This document shows positions 1 through 6,546 of a DNA stretch of 6,911 nucleotides, in pieces (positions within the stretch are counted from its first letter, which is position 1; the number at the start of each line of letters is the position of its first letter). This stretch comes from an uncultured Anaerotruncus sp. (lineage in GTDB: Bacteria > Bacillota > Clostridia > Oscillospirales > Ruminococcaceae): positions 1-6,911 of the forward strand of contig NZ_CABUCJ010000121.1 in NCBI RefSeq assembly GCF_902490045.1. Direction: 5' to 3'. The position numbers and the translations under genes are program-made. The notes beneath the pieces were generated by a model. It worked only from the letters and a program-made list of their open reading frames with translations, made no database searches and was not told where the DNA came from.

Positions 1-258
1 CACTAGGCCTGCGGGCCGTCGGGGCCCGGCAAGCTCCGCCGCTCGCTGAGCGGAAAATCTAAAACCGCCCGCCGGGGCGGTCGTCGGCGGGACACGCCTC
101 CGACACTAGGCCTGCGGGCCGTCGGGGCCCGGCAAGCTCCGCCGCTCGCTGAGCGGAATATCTAAAGCCGCCCGTCGGGGCGGTCGTCGGCGGGATACGC
201 CTCCGACACTAGGCCTGCGGGCCGTCGGGACCCGGCAATCTCCGAGCGGCAAATCAAA
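1..258. repeat. GC-rich 103-bp tandem repeat, two full copies plus a shrunken third
   Basis: Copy 1 is 1-103, copy 2 is 104-206 and a partial third copy starts at 207. Each begins CACTAGGCCTGCGGGCC. Copies 1 and 2 differ at only four positions (56/159, 64/167, 72/175, 93/196). The third copy has lost about 10 bp around the second hairpin and then degenerates into AT-rich sequence near 258. Each full unit can form four hairpins; in copy 1 these are 12-17/23-28, 39-44/48-53, 64-70/75-81 and 84-90/97-103 (the last with one mismatch). No convincing gene lies here: the short minus-strand ORFs are by-products of the repeat. The array may extend left of the window. Its function is unknown; it could be a dispersed intergenic repeat of the host lineage. 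Confidence 0.9.
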
Positions 259-304
259 GAACAATTTCCCCCACCATTTACATGCCAAAACGACATAGAA
301 TTCA

Positions 305-313
305 TGTTATAAT
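305..313 (+). promoter_or_regulatory. candidate distal glg promoter, extended -10
   Basis: TGTTATAAT contains a perfect TATAAT hexamer (308-313) preceded by TG one base upstream, the extended -10 arrangement. No good -35 box is visible at normal spacing (ATGCCA at 282-287 is 20 bp away), but extended -10 promoters can work without one. It sits at the edge where the GC-rich repeats give way to AT-rich DNA. Initiation near 320 would give a leader of about 197 nt before glgB. Confidence 0.45.
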
Positions 314-385
314 AAAATCTCGCGGGCCTCTGACGGCGGGCGGACGGCTGCAATTGGAAAATATCGTTAGGCGAAAGGAACAGGA

Positions 386-415
386 ATGTGCATAAAATAT
401 ATGCAATATCAATAA
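386..415 (+). other. possible 9-codon leader ORF upstream of glgB
   Basis: ATG at 386 opens a 9-codon frame (MCIKYMQYQ) ending in TAA at 413-415. AAAGGA at 374-379 is a plausible Shine-Dalgarno site 6 nt upstream. It would be transcribed only from the distal promoter candidate. Its codons are AT-rich, including ATA, unlike the glg genes. A short frame in AT-rich DNA can arise by chance, so this is a weak call. Confidence 0.15.
389..405. promoter_or_regulatory. inverted repeat TGCATA-N5-TATGCA in glg control region
   Basis: Arms TGCATA (389-394) and TATGCA (400-405) are perfectly complementary around AAATA. This could be a protein-binding dyad or a weak RNA hairpin in the glgB leader. AT-rich DNA yields such short dyads by chance, and no regulator is identified. 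Confidence 0.25.
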
Positions 416-448
416 AATGGTTGGAAAGTTTTCATTGTTTTTACTCGA

Positions 449-464
449 TATTTCACAAGAAATA
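449..464. promoter_or_regulatory. inverted repeat TATTTC-N4-GAAATA next to the proximal promoter
   Basis: Perfect 6-bp arms (449-454 and 459-464) around ACAA end one base before the TTGAAA -35 candidate at 466. An operator or activator site would be expected about there, but the arms are AT-rich and the link is positional only. Confidence 0.3.
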
Positions 465-465
465 C

Positions 466-494
466 TTGAAAGACGCTCCAAAAACTGTTAAACT
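466..494 (+). promoter_or_regulatory. candidate proximal glgB promoter
   Basis: TTGAAA (466-471, 5 of 6 matches to TTGACA) is followed after 17 bp by TAAACT (489-494, 4 of 6 to TATAAT). Initiation near 501 would leave a leader that is almost only the ribosome binding site. A better -10 match, TATAAA at 494-499, is too far from this -35. The proximal and distal candidates are not mutually exclusive. Confidence 0.35.
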
Positions 495-500
495 ATAAAA

Positions 501-510
501 AAGGGAGGTG
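501..510 (+). promoter_or_regulatory. ribosome binding site fixing the glgB start at 517
   Basis: GGGAGGTG (503-510) is a near-ideal Shine-Dalgarno sequence lying 6 nt before the ATG at 517. An in-frame GTG at 508-510 is inside this site and cannot be the start. Confidence 0.85.
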
Positions 511-516
511 AGGGCA

Positions 517-2535
517 ATGGTTAAGCCAAAAAAAACCAAGACGAAGGACAGCTTTCCATTGTATCTGTTTCATCAGGGGACGAACTACAAAGCCTATGAG
601 TACCTAGGCGCCCATCCCTGCCGCAAGGATGATGAAGCCGGGTTTGTGTTCCGCGTGTGGGCCCCCAACGCCGTGGCGGTATCGGTCGTCGGCGATTTCA
701 ACGACTGGGACCCGGACGCGAATCCGATGACGCTTCTTGAGGATCATGCGGTTTGGGAATGCATGATTTTCGGTCTCAGGCAATATGATTTATATAAGTT
801 CTGCGTGAAGACCAAAGATGGACGCGCCCTGATGAAGGCGGACCCTTACGCCTTCCATGCCGAGACCCCCCCGGAGACGGCCTCCAAGCTGTACGACATC
901 GAGGGCTACGAGTGGAACGACGGCGCGTGGTTTGCGAGCCGCCAGGGCTTCAATCCCTACCGCAGCCCGGTCAACATCTATGAGATGCACCTCGGCTCCT
1001 GGCGGCGCTACCCCGACGGCAACCCCTACGACTACCGCAGGACCGCCGACGAGCTGGTCGAATACCTGAACGACATGGGCTACAACTTCGTCGAGCTGAT
1101 GCCGGTGATGGAGCATCCCTACGACGGTTCGTGGGGCTATCAGGTGACGAGCTATTTCGCGCCGACCTCCCGTTACGGCACTCCGCACGACTTTATGTAC
1201 TTTGTGGACAGGTGCCATCAGTCGGGCATCGGCGTGATCATGGACTGGGTGCCCGCGCACTTCCCCAAGGACGCGCATGGCCTCTATGAGTTCGACGGCC
1301 AGCCGCTCTACGAATACGAGGACGTGCACAAGCGCGAGCACGCCCACTGGGGGACCCGCATCTTCGACTACGGGCGCAACGAGGTCGTGAGCTTCCTCAC
1401 CTCAAGCGCGATGTTCTGGGTGGAGAAATACCACATCGACGGCATCCGCGTCGACGCGGTGGCCTCGATGCTCTACCTCGATTACGGGCGCGAGGACTGG
1501 GAGTGGCTGCCCAACGTCAACGGCGGCCGCGAAAACCTCGAGGCGGTGGCGTTCCTCCAGAAGATGAACACCGCCGTGCTCACCGAGCATCCGAGCGCGC
1601 TGATGATCGCGGAGGAGTCGACCGCGTGGCCGATGGTCACGAAGCCCGCCTATGTGGGCGGGCTCGGGTTCAACTTCAAGTGGAATATGGGCTGGATGAA
1701 CGACATGATCGCCTATACGTCGCTCGACCCGATCTTCCGCAGCTACAACCACGACAAACTGACCTTCAGCCTGTTTTACGCCTTTTCGGAGAACTTTATC
1801 CTGCCGATCTCCCACGACGAGGTGGTGCACGGCAAGTGCTCGCTCATCAACAAGATGCCGGGCGACTATGCGATGAAATTCTCCGGCATGCGCACCTTCC
1901 TCGCCTACATGATGACCCATCCGGGCAAGAAGCTGCTCTTCATGGGGTGCGAGTTCGCGCAGTTCATCGAGTGGAACTACAAGCAGCAGCTCGACTGGAT
2001 GCTGCTCGACTACGAGTCCCACCGGCAGATGCAGCAGTTTGTGCGCGACCTCAACCACTTCTACCTCGCGAACGCCTGCCTGTGGCAGGTGGAGGACTCG
2101 TGGGACGGCTTCAACTGGCTGGCGCACGACGATCACGCGCGGAACATCATCGTCTTCCGCCGCATCGACGAAAACGGCGGCGACCTCGTGGTGGTCTGCA
2201 ACTTCGCGCCGGTGACGCGGGAGGACTACCGCATCGGGGTGCCCGACGCGACGAGCTACGACGAGATCTTCAACACCGATGACGTGAAATACGGCGGCAG
2301 CGGCGTGGTCAACCGCGGCGCGATCCGGGTGAAGAACCAGCCGGACCACGACATGAAGCAGTCGATCACGCTCACGGTGCCGCCGCTGGCGGCGGTCTTC
2401 CTCAAGGGCCGGCCGCGCAGGGCGGAAAAAAAGGCCGTCCGGGCGAAGACCACGGTGAAAAAGGCCGCGAAGGCCCCGGCCGAAAAGCCTGTTGTGAAGA
2501 AAGAGCGCAGGAAACCCCAAAACCAGGGGACTTGA
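517..2535 (+). CDS. glgB: 1,4-alpha-glucan branching enzyme GlgB with basic C-terminal tail
   Basis: This enzyme cuts alpha-1,4 glucan chains and rejoins them through alpha-1,6 links, branching cytoplasmic glycogen. From ATG 517 the protein has 672 residues. A CBM48 domain comes first (about 25-115, including WAPNAVAVSVVGDFNDW). A GH13 barrel follows, with region I DWVPAHFP (243-250), region II GIRVDAV with nucleophile Asp313, region III IAEEST with the acid/base at Glu366/367, and region IV ISHDEVVHGK with His433 and Asp434. An all-beta C-domain ends near 629. The long N-terminal N1 domain of E. coli GlgB is absent, as in many Firmicute enzymes. The odd part is residues 630-672, a Lys/Arg/Ala/Pro-rich tail with 17 basic and 3 acidic residues by my count. 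The first 110 or so codons use more A/T than the rest. It is first in the operon and ends 24 bp before glgC. Confidence 0.97.
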   Translation: MVKPKKTKTKDSFPLYLFHQGTNYKAYEYLGAHPCRKDDEAGFVFRVWAPNAVAVSVVGDFNDWDPDANPMTLLEDHAVWECMIFGLRQYDLYKFCVKTKDGRALMKADPYAFHAETPPETASKLYDIEGYEWNDGAWFASRQGFNPYRSPVNIYEMHLGSWRRYPDGNPYDYRRTADELVEYLNDMGYNFVELMPVMEHPYDGSWGYQVTSYFAPTSRYGTPHDFMYFVDRCHQSGIGVIMDWVPAHFPKDAHGLYEFDGQPLYEYEDVHKREHAHWGTRIFDYGRNEVVSFLTSSAMFWVEKYHIDGIRVDAVASMLYLDYGREDWEWLPNVNGGRENLEAVAFLQKMNTAVLTEHPSALMIAEESTAWPMVTKPAYVGGLGFNFKWNMGWMNDMIAYTSLDPIFRSYNHDKLTFSLFYAFSENFILPISHDEVVHGKCSLINKMPGDYAMKFSGMRTFLAYMMTHPGKKLLFMGCEFAQFIEWNYKQQLDWMLLDYESHRQMQQFVRDLNHFYLANACLWQVEDSWDGFNWLAHDDHARNIIVFRRIDENGGDLVVVCNFAPVTREDYRIGVPDATSYDEIFNTDDVKYGGSGVVNRGAIRVKNQPDHDMKQSITLTVPPLAAVFLKGRPRRAEKKAVRAKTTVKKAAKAPAEKPVVKKERRKPQNQGT

Positions 2536-2559
2536 GCCATCAACAAAGGGGGTAACAAC

Positions 2560-3771
2560 ATGTTCAAGAAGGAATGGATTGCCATGCTGCTCGCGGGCGG
2601 GCAGGGCAGCAGGCTGTACACGCTGACGCAGAACCTCGCCAAGCCGGCGGTGCCCTTCGGCGGCAAGTACAGGATCATCGATTTCCCGCTCTCCAACTGC
2701 ATCAACTCGGGGATCGACACGGTGGGCGTGCTGACCCAGTACCAGCCGCTCGTGCTCAACGAGTACATCGGCAACGGCCAGCCGTGGGACCTCGACCGCG
2801 CCAACGGCGGCGTCTTCGTGCTGCCGCCCTACCAGAAGTCCTCCGGGTCCGACTGGTACACCGGCACGGCGAACGCCATCTACCAGAACATCAACTTCAT
2901 CGACCGCTATGAGCCGGAATACGTCCTGCTCCTCTCGGGCGACCACATCTACAAGATGGACTACGAGAAGATGCTCGCCTACCACAAGGAGAAGAACGCC
3001 GACTGCACGATCGCGGTGCTGCAGGTCCCGATGGAGGAGGCCAGCCGGTTCGGCATCATGAATACATACCCGGACGGCACCATCTTCGAGTTCGAGGAGA
3101 AGCCGCCCCAGCCCAAGAGCAACCTCGCGTCGATGGGCATCTACATCTTCACCTGGGAGAAGCTGCGCCGGTACCTCATCGAGGACGAGGCCGACCCGCT
3201 CTCCACCAAGGACTTCGGCAAGAACATCCTGCCGGCGATGCTCGGCGACGGGCAGAAGATGGTCGCCTATCCGTTCGAGGGCTACTGGAAGGACGTCGGC
3301 ACGATCGACAGCCTGTGGGAGGCGAATATGGACCTGCTCGACCCGAAGGTCCCGCTCGACCTCTACGACGACAGCTGGAAGATCTATTCCCGCAACCCCG
3401 TCATGCCGCCGCATTACATCGCCGACGGCGCGGTGGTGCAGAACTCGATGGTCACCGAGGGCTGCACGATCGCGGGCAGCGTCGACTTTTCCATCCTCTT
3501 CGCGGGCGTGACCGTCGAGGAGGGCGCGGTGGTGCGCGATTCGATCATCATGCCCGGCACGGTGATCCGGAAGGGCGCGGTCGTCGAATACGCGATCGTG
3601 GCGGAAAACTGCGAGATCGGGGAGGGGGCCGTGATCGGCCAGAGGCCCGAGAACGCCGAGAACAGGGACAACTGGGGAATCGCCGTTGTCGGTAACGGCA
3701 TCAAAATCGGCGCGGGCGCGGTGGTGGCCCCCAAAGCGATGATCGACAAAGACGTTCAGGGGGTGCAATAA
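2560..3771 (+). CDS. glgC: glucose-1-phosphate adenylyltransferase, catalytic subunit GlgC
   Basis: This enzyme makes ADP-glucose and pyrophosphate from ATP and glucose-1-phosphate, the committed step of bacterial glycogen synthesis. The 403-residue protein begins with a nucleotidyltransferase fold: the phosphate loop LLAGGQGSRL (10-19), then AKPAVPFGGKYRIIDFPLSN (27-46). Asp128 in SGDHIYKMD matches the catalytic Asp142 of E. coli, and Lys181 in FEEKP matches its glucose-1-phosphate lysine. From about 290 there are hexapeptide repeats forming a left-handed beta-helix. The start is set by AAAGGGGGT at 2545-2553. The position matching the E. coli activator-site Lys39 is Asn25, and Thr101 follows the ATP-contact Tyr (WYTGTANA), where I would expect Lys or Arg. 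It lies 4 bp before glgD and probably acts together with it. Confidence 0.97.
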   Translation: MFKKEWIAMLLAGGQGSRLYTLTQNLAKPAVPFGGKYRIIDFPLSNCINSGIDTVGVLTQYQPLVLNEYIGNGQPWDLDRANGGVFVLPPYQKSSGSDWYTGTANAIYQNINFIDRYEPEYVLLLSGDHIYKMDYEKMLAYHKEKNADCTIAVLQVPMEEASRFGIMNTYPDGTIFEFEEKPPQPKSNLASMGIYIFTWEKLRRYLIEDEADPLSTKDFGKNILPAMLGDGQKMVAYPFEGYWKDVGTIDSLWEANMDLLDPKVPLDLYDDSWKIYSRNPVMPPHYIADGAVVQNSMVTEGCTIAGSVDFSILFAGVTVEEGAVVRDSIIMPGTVIRKGAVVEYAIVAENCEIGEGAVIGQRPENAENRDNWGIAVVGNGIKIGAGAVVAPKAMIDKDVQGVQ

Positions 3772-3775
3772 GGAC

Positions 3776-4903
3776 ATGAGAGAAAATAAAGTAATGGGGA
3801 TTATTTTCTCCAATATGCACGACAGCATGCTCGGCGAGCTGACCGAGCGGCGCACGACCGGCTCGGTGCCCTACGGCGGACGCTACCGCCTGATCGACTT
3901 CGTGCTCTCGAGCATGGTCAATTCCGACATCCAGGACATCGGCATCATCACCAAGCAGAACTACCAGTCGCTGATGGACCACGTGGGCGCGGGCCGCGCG
4001 TGGGACCTCGCCCGCAAGCGCGGGGGCCTCGTCATCCTGCCCCCCTTCGCGAGCAGCCATGGCAGCGGCATCTACCGCGGCCGCCTCGAGGCGCTCCAGG
4101 GCGCGATGAGCTACATCAAGCACAACAACGCCAAATATGTGCTCCTCTGCGACAGCGACATCATCGCCAACATCGACCTGCGCGAGATGATCAACGAGCA
4201 CATCAAATCGGGCGCGCAGATCTCGATGATGTTCAAGACCACCGAGGTCTCCGCCGAGAGCGCGCGCGACACCACGACGCTCGCCTTCGACGAGGAGACG
4301 AGGGACGTCACCGACATCTCGGTGCGCCCCGACGTGCGCGGCACCCAGCATGTCTACATGAACGTCATGCTGCTGGAAAAGACGCTGCTCGAGCGGCTGG
4401 TCGGCGAGGGCAAGAGCCACGACCAGTATTCGCTCATCCGCCACGCCATCCAGCCGGCGGTCGGCAAGCTGAACATCAAGGCGTATGAGTTCGGCGGGTA
4501 CACCCACAAGATCTCGGGCATGAAGAGCTACTTTGCCGCCAACATGGAGCTGCTCGATCCGAAGGTGCGCGCCGAGCTCTTCCCGAAGGAGCGCCCCGTC
4601 TTCACCAAGGTGCGCGACCAGGTGCCGGTCAAATACGGCCTGTCGGCGCGGGTGGGCAATTCGCTGATCGCCGACGGTTGCATCATCAACGGCGACGTGC
4701 AGAACTGCATCATCTTCCGCGGCGCCAAGATCGGGCGCAACGCCGTGCTCAAAAACTGCATCATCATGCAGGACACCTATGTCGGCGACAACGCCCACCT
4801 CGAGTACGTCATCACCGACAAGGATGTGCTCATCAAGGACTCCCGCGTGCTGATCGGATATGAGACCTATCCGACCTATATCGCCAAGGGGAACAGCATC
4901 TGA
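3776..4903 (+). CDS. glgD: GlgD, ADP-glucose pyrophosphorylase-like regulatory subunit
   Basis: This 375-residue paralogue of GlgC has the same layout: a nucleotidyltransferase-like domain, then hexapeptide beta-helix repeats (about 285-365). The catalytic signatures are degraded. The GGQGSRL phosphate loop is replaced by FSNMHDSMLGEL (11-22), GDHIYKMD by SDIIANID (127-134, the Asp kept), and the FEEKP lysine by Arg in ISVRP. GlgD proteins of Bacillus and Clostridium are known as non-catalytic partners that raise GlgC activity in a GlgC/GlgD complex, and that role is inferred here. The start ATG at 3776 gives MRENKVMGII, which lines up with the GlgC N-terminus. Its ribosome binding site, AGGGGGTG (3758-3765), lies inside the end of glgC, and only 4 bp separate the genes, so translational coupling is likely. 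A later in-frame ATG at 3794 is less likely. Confidence 0.95.
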   Translation: MRENKVMGIIFSNMHDSMLGELTERRTTGSVPYGGRYRLIDFVLSSMVNSDIQDIGIITKQNYQSLMDHVGAGRAWDLARKRGGLVILPPFASSHGSGIYRGRLEALQGAMSYIKHNNAKYVLLCDSDIIANIDLREMINEHIKSGAQISMMFKTTEVSAESARDTTTLAFDEETRDVTDISVRPDVRGTQHVYMNVMLLEKTLLERLVGEGKSHDQYSLIRHAIQPAVGKLNIKAYEFGGYTHKISGMKSYFAANMELLDPKVRAELFPKERPVFTKVRDQVPVKYGLSARVGNSLIADGCIINGDVQNCIIFRGAKIGRNAVLKNCIIMQDTYVGDNAHLEYVITDKDVLIKDSRVLIGYETYPTYIAKGNSI

Positions 4904-4919
4904 CCGGAAGGCCATTCGC

Positions 4920-4969
4920 ACAGGGGCGGCTATGCCGCCCCTGTCCTCACAGCAGACCGGCCATGCCGG
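4920..4969 (+). promoter_or_regulatory. two hairpins in the glgD-glgA gap
   Basis: A perfect 11-bp stem (4920-4930 with 4934-4944, loop TAT) is followed by a 5-bp stem (4957-4961 with 4965-4969, loop CAT). No T-tract follows either, so neither is a normal intrinsic terminator. The second ends 7 nt before the glgA ribosome binding site. They may protect the upstream message from 3' exonucleases, set RNA processing, or modulate glgA translation. The first resembles a REP-type element. Confidence 0.7.
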
Positions 4970-4976
4970 CGAATAC

Positions 4977-4982
4977 AGGAGG
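4977..4982 (+). promoter_or_regulatory. ribosome binding site fixing the glgA start at 4989
   Basis: A perfect AGGAGG lies 6 nt before the ATG at 4989. The resulting N-terminus, MRILYVASEATPF, matches the family start. An earlier in-frame ATG at 4860 lies inside glgD and would read through the hairpins, so it is rejected. Confidence 0.92.
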
Positions 4983-4988
4983 AAAAAC

Positions 4989-6425
4989 ATGAGGATTTTA
5001 TATGTGGCGAGCGAAGCGACCCCGTTTATCGCGACCGGCGGACTCGCCGACGTCGCGGGCTCCCTGCCGCGGGCGATCCGCAGCAAGCAGCACGCGTGCA
5101 GGGTCGTCGTCCCGCTCTACAGCTCGATCAAGCCCGAGCTGCGGGAGAAGATGCAGTTCGTGTGCAGCTTCTACGTTCCGCTCGGCTGGCGCAACCAGTA
5201 CTGCGGCGTCTTTGAGAGCAATTACAACGGCGTTAAATATTACTTCCTCGACAACGAGTACTATTTCAAGCGGGACGGCGGCATCTACGGCTTCTACGAC
5301 GACGCGGAGCGGTTCGCCTTCTTCTCCAAGGCCGTCTGCGAGATGATCCAGTACGTCGATTTCGACCCCGAAATCCTGCACTGCAACGACTGGCAGACCG
5401 CGATGACGCCCGTCTACCTCAACCTCTTCTACCGCCACCTCGACAAGTACAAGGACATCAAGACGGTCTTCACCATCCATAACATCCAGTACCAGGGCAA
5501 ATACGGCATGGAGATCGCGACCGACGTGCTGGGCCTCCCCTACTACGCCGCGCCCACCATGCTCTACGACGGATGCCTCAATATGATGAAGGCGGCCATC
5601 GAGGTGTGCGATTACGTCACGACGGTGAGCCCGACCTACGCCAAAGAGATCACCGACCCGTGGTTCTCCCACGGCCTCGACCGCCTGCTGCGCGCCAACC
5701 AGCACAAGCTGATGGGCATCCTCAACGGCATCGACACCCAGAGCTACAACCCCGAGGCCGACCCGGCGCTCTACGCGAACTTCGGTCCCGAGACGATCGA
5801 ACGGAAATACGTCAACAAGACCGAGCTGCAAAAGACGATGGGCCTCAAGCAGGATAAGGATACGATGCTGATGGGCGTCGTGACGCGGTTCGTCGCGCAC
5901 AAGGGCATCGACCTCATCCAGTACATCTACGAGGAGCTGATGAAACGGGAGCTCCAGATCGTGGCGCTCGGCTCGGGCGACTACATCTTCGAGAGCTTCT
6001 TCCAGGAGATGCAGGCCAAATATCCCGGCAAAACGGCGGTGCGCATCGGATTCATCCCCGACCTCGCGCGCAAGATCTACGCGGGCGCGGACTGCTTCCT
6101 CATGCCCTCCAAGAGCGAGCCCTGCGGGCTTGCCCAGATGGTGTCCCTGCGCTACGGCACCCTGCCGATCGTGCGCGAGACGGGCGGCCTCAAGGATTCG
6201 ATCACCGACATGGGGATGAACCTCGAGGGCAACGGCTTCACCTTCAAGACCTACAACGCGCACGACATGCTCGGCGCGATCGACCGGGCCAGCGGGCTCT
6301 ATTACAACCGCGAGGTCTGGCCCAAGGCGGTCCAAAAGGCGATGGCCTGCGACTTCTCGTGGGACCGCTCGGCGGGCGAGTACATCGACATGTACCACAG
6401 GATTCTGGGAGAGCTGGGCGGCTGA
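4989..6425 (+). CDS. glgA: glycogen synthase GlgA (ADP-glucose type)
   Basis: GlgA transfers glucose from ADP-glucose to the non-reducing end of an alpha-1,4 glucan. The 478-residue protein is a GT5-family, GT-B-fold enzyme, close to the 477 residues of E. coli GlgA and aligning with it almost without gaps at the key sites. The N-terminal Rossmann domain has the TGGLADVAGSLP loop (16-27), HCNDWQTA (131-138) and FTIHNIQYQG (161-170). The C-terminal domain has Arg300 and Lys305 in VVTRFVAHKG and Glu377 in SKSEPCGLAQ, the same numbers as the E. coli catalytic residues, then RYGTLPIVRETGGLKD (388-403). The odd residue is Ala15 (codon 5031-5033), where E. coli has the substrate-binding Lys15 of its KTGGL motif. 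It is the last gene before the operon terminator and is separated from glgD by an 85-bp structured gap. Confidence 0.97.
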   Translation: MRILYVASEATPFIATGGLADVAGSLPRAIRSKQHACRVVVPLYSSIKPELREKMQFVCSFYVPLGWRNQYCGVFESNYNGVKYYFLDNEYYFKRDGGIYGFYDDAERFAFFSKAVCEMIQYVDFDPEILHCNDWQTAMTPVYLNLFYRHLDKYKDIKTVFTIHNIQYQGKYGMEIATDVLGLPYYAAPTMLYDGCLNMMKAAIEVCDYVTTVSPTYAKEITDPWFSHGLDRLLRANQHKLMGILNGIDTQSYNPEADPALYANFGPETIERKYVNKTELQKTMGLKQDKDTMLMGVVTRFVAHKGIDLIQYIYEELMKRELQIVALGSGDYIFESFFQEMQAKYPGKTAVRIGFIPDLARKIYAGADCFLMPSKSEPCGLAQMVSLRYGTLPIVRETGGLKDSITDMGMNLEGNGFTFKTYNAHDMLGAIDRASGLYYNREVWPKAVQKAMACDFSWDRSAGEYIDMYHRILGELGG

Positions 6426-6438
6426 TCAGAGAAAAATG

Positions 6439-6476
6439 CCGGGGCGGGTATCTTTCGATACCCGCCCCGGTTTTTT
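6439..6476 (+). terminator. intrinsic terminator of the glg operon
   Basis: A perfect 14-bp stem (6439-6452 with 6457-6470) around TTTC is followed at once by six T residues (6471-6476). It starts 13 nt after the glgA stop. An A-run (6432-6436) just upstream gives a T-run on the other strand, so it may also stop leftward transcription. It shows that no phosphorylase gene follows in this operon. Confidence 0.96.
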
Positions 6477-6516
6477 GCGCGCACAACCGTTTCCCCAAAA
6501 TCGCCGCGCAAATTAT

Positions 6517-6537
6517 GTGTACTTAAATTAAGTACAC
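6517..6537. promoter_or_regulatory. 21-bp perfect palindrome, likely operator
   Basis: Arms GTGTACTTAA (6517-6526) and TTAAGTACAC (6528-6537) are exact reverse complements around a single A. The octamer TAAGTACA from the right arm (6529-6536) recurs in the same direction at 6581-6588, 52 bp on, about five DNA turns. With no T-tract and AT-rich surroundings it looks like a DNA-binding site. It lies where the -35 region of the downstream gene's promoter would fall. Autoregulation by the ribbon-helix-helix protein encoded 75 bp downstream is the simplest reading. Confidence 0.65.
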
Positions 6538-6546
6538 CAACAACAT

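Noticed and set aside
1..258. CRISPR array
   Set aside because: The whole 103-bp unit repeats at 96% identity with no unique spacers, so this is a tandem repeat.
106..353. Short minus-strand frames in the left repeat region
   Set aside because: They consist largely of translated repeat sequence, with no ribosome binding site or domain.
421..435. Possible catabolite-repression (cre-like) site around TTGGAAAGTTTTCAT
   Set aside because: It lacks the central CG and the correctly placed C of the cre consensus.
508..516. GTG start for glgB three codons upstream
   Set aside because: This GTG is part of the GGGAGGTG ribosome binding site itself and has no site of its own.
1402..3855. 817-codon open frame on the minus strand opposite glgB and glgC, and similar long ones at 3701-5086 and 4998-6398
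   Set aside because: They lie exactly antisense to well-supported genes, and the translations are Val/Leu/His/Asp/Arg-rich with no recognisable domain. The strong G/C third-position bias of the real genes removes stops from the opposite strand.
4920..4944. Intrinsic terminator between glgD and glgA
   Set aside because: The stem is strong, but CCTCAC follows instead of a T-run, and glgA has no obvious promoter of its own in the gap.
4860..4988. Extended glgA start giving a 521-residue protein
   Set aside because: The extra 43 residues overlap the end of glgD, cross both hairpins and look like no GlgA N-terminus. AGGAGG plus ATG at 4989 is far better.
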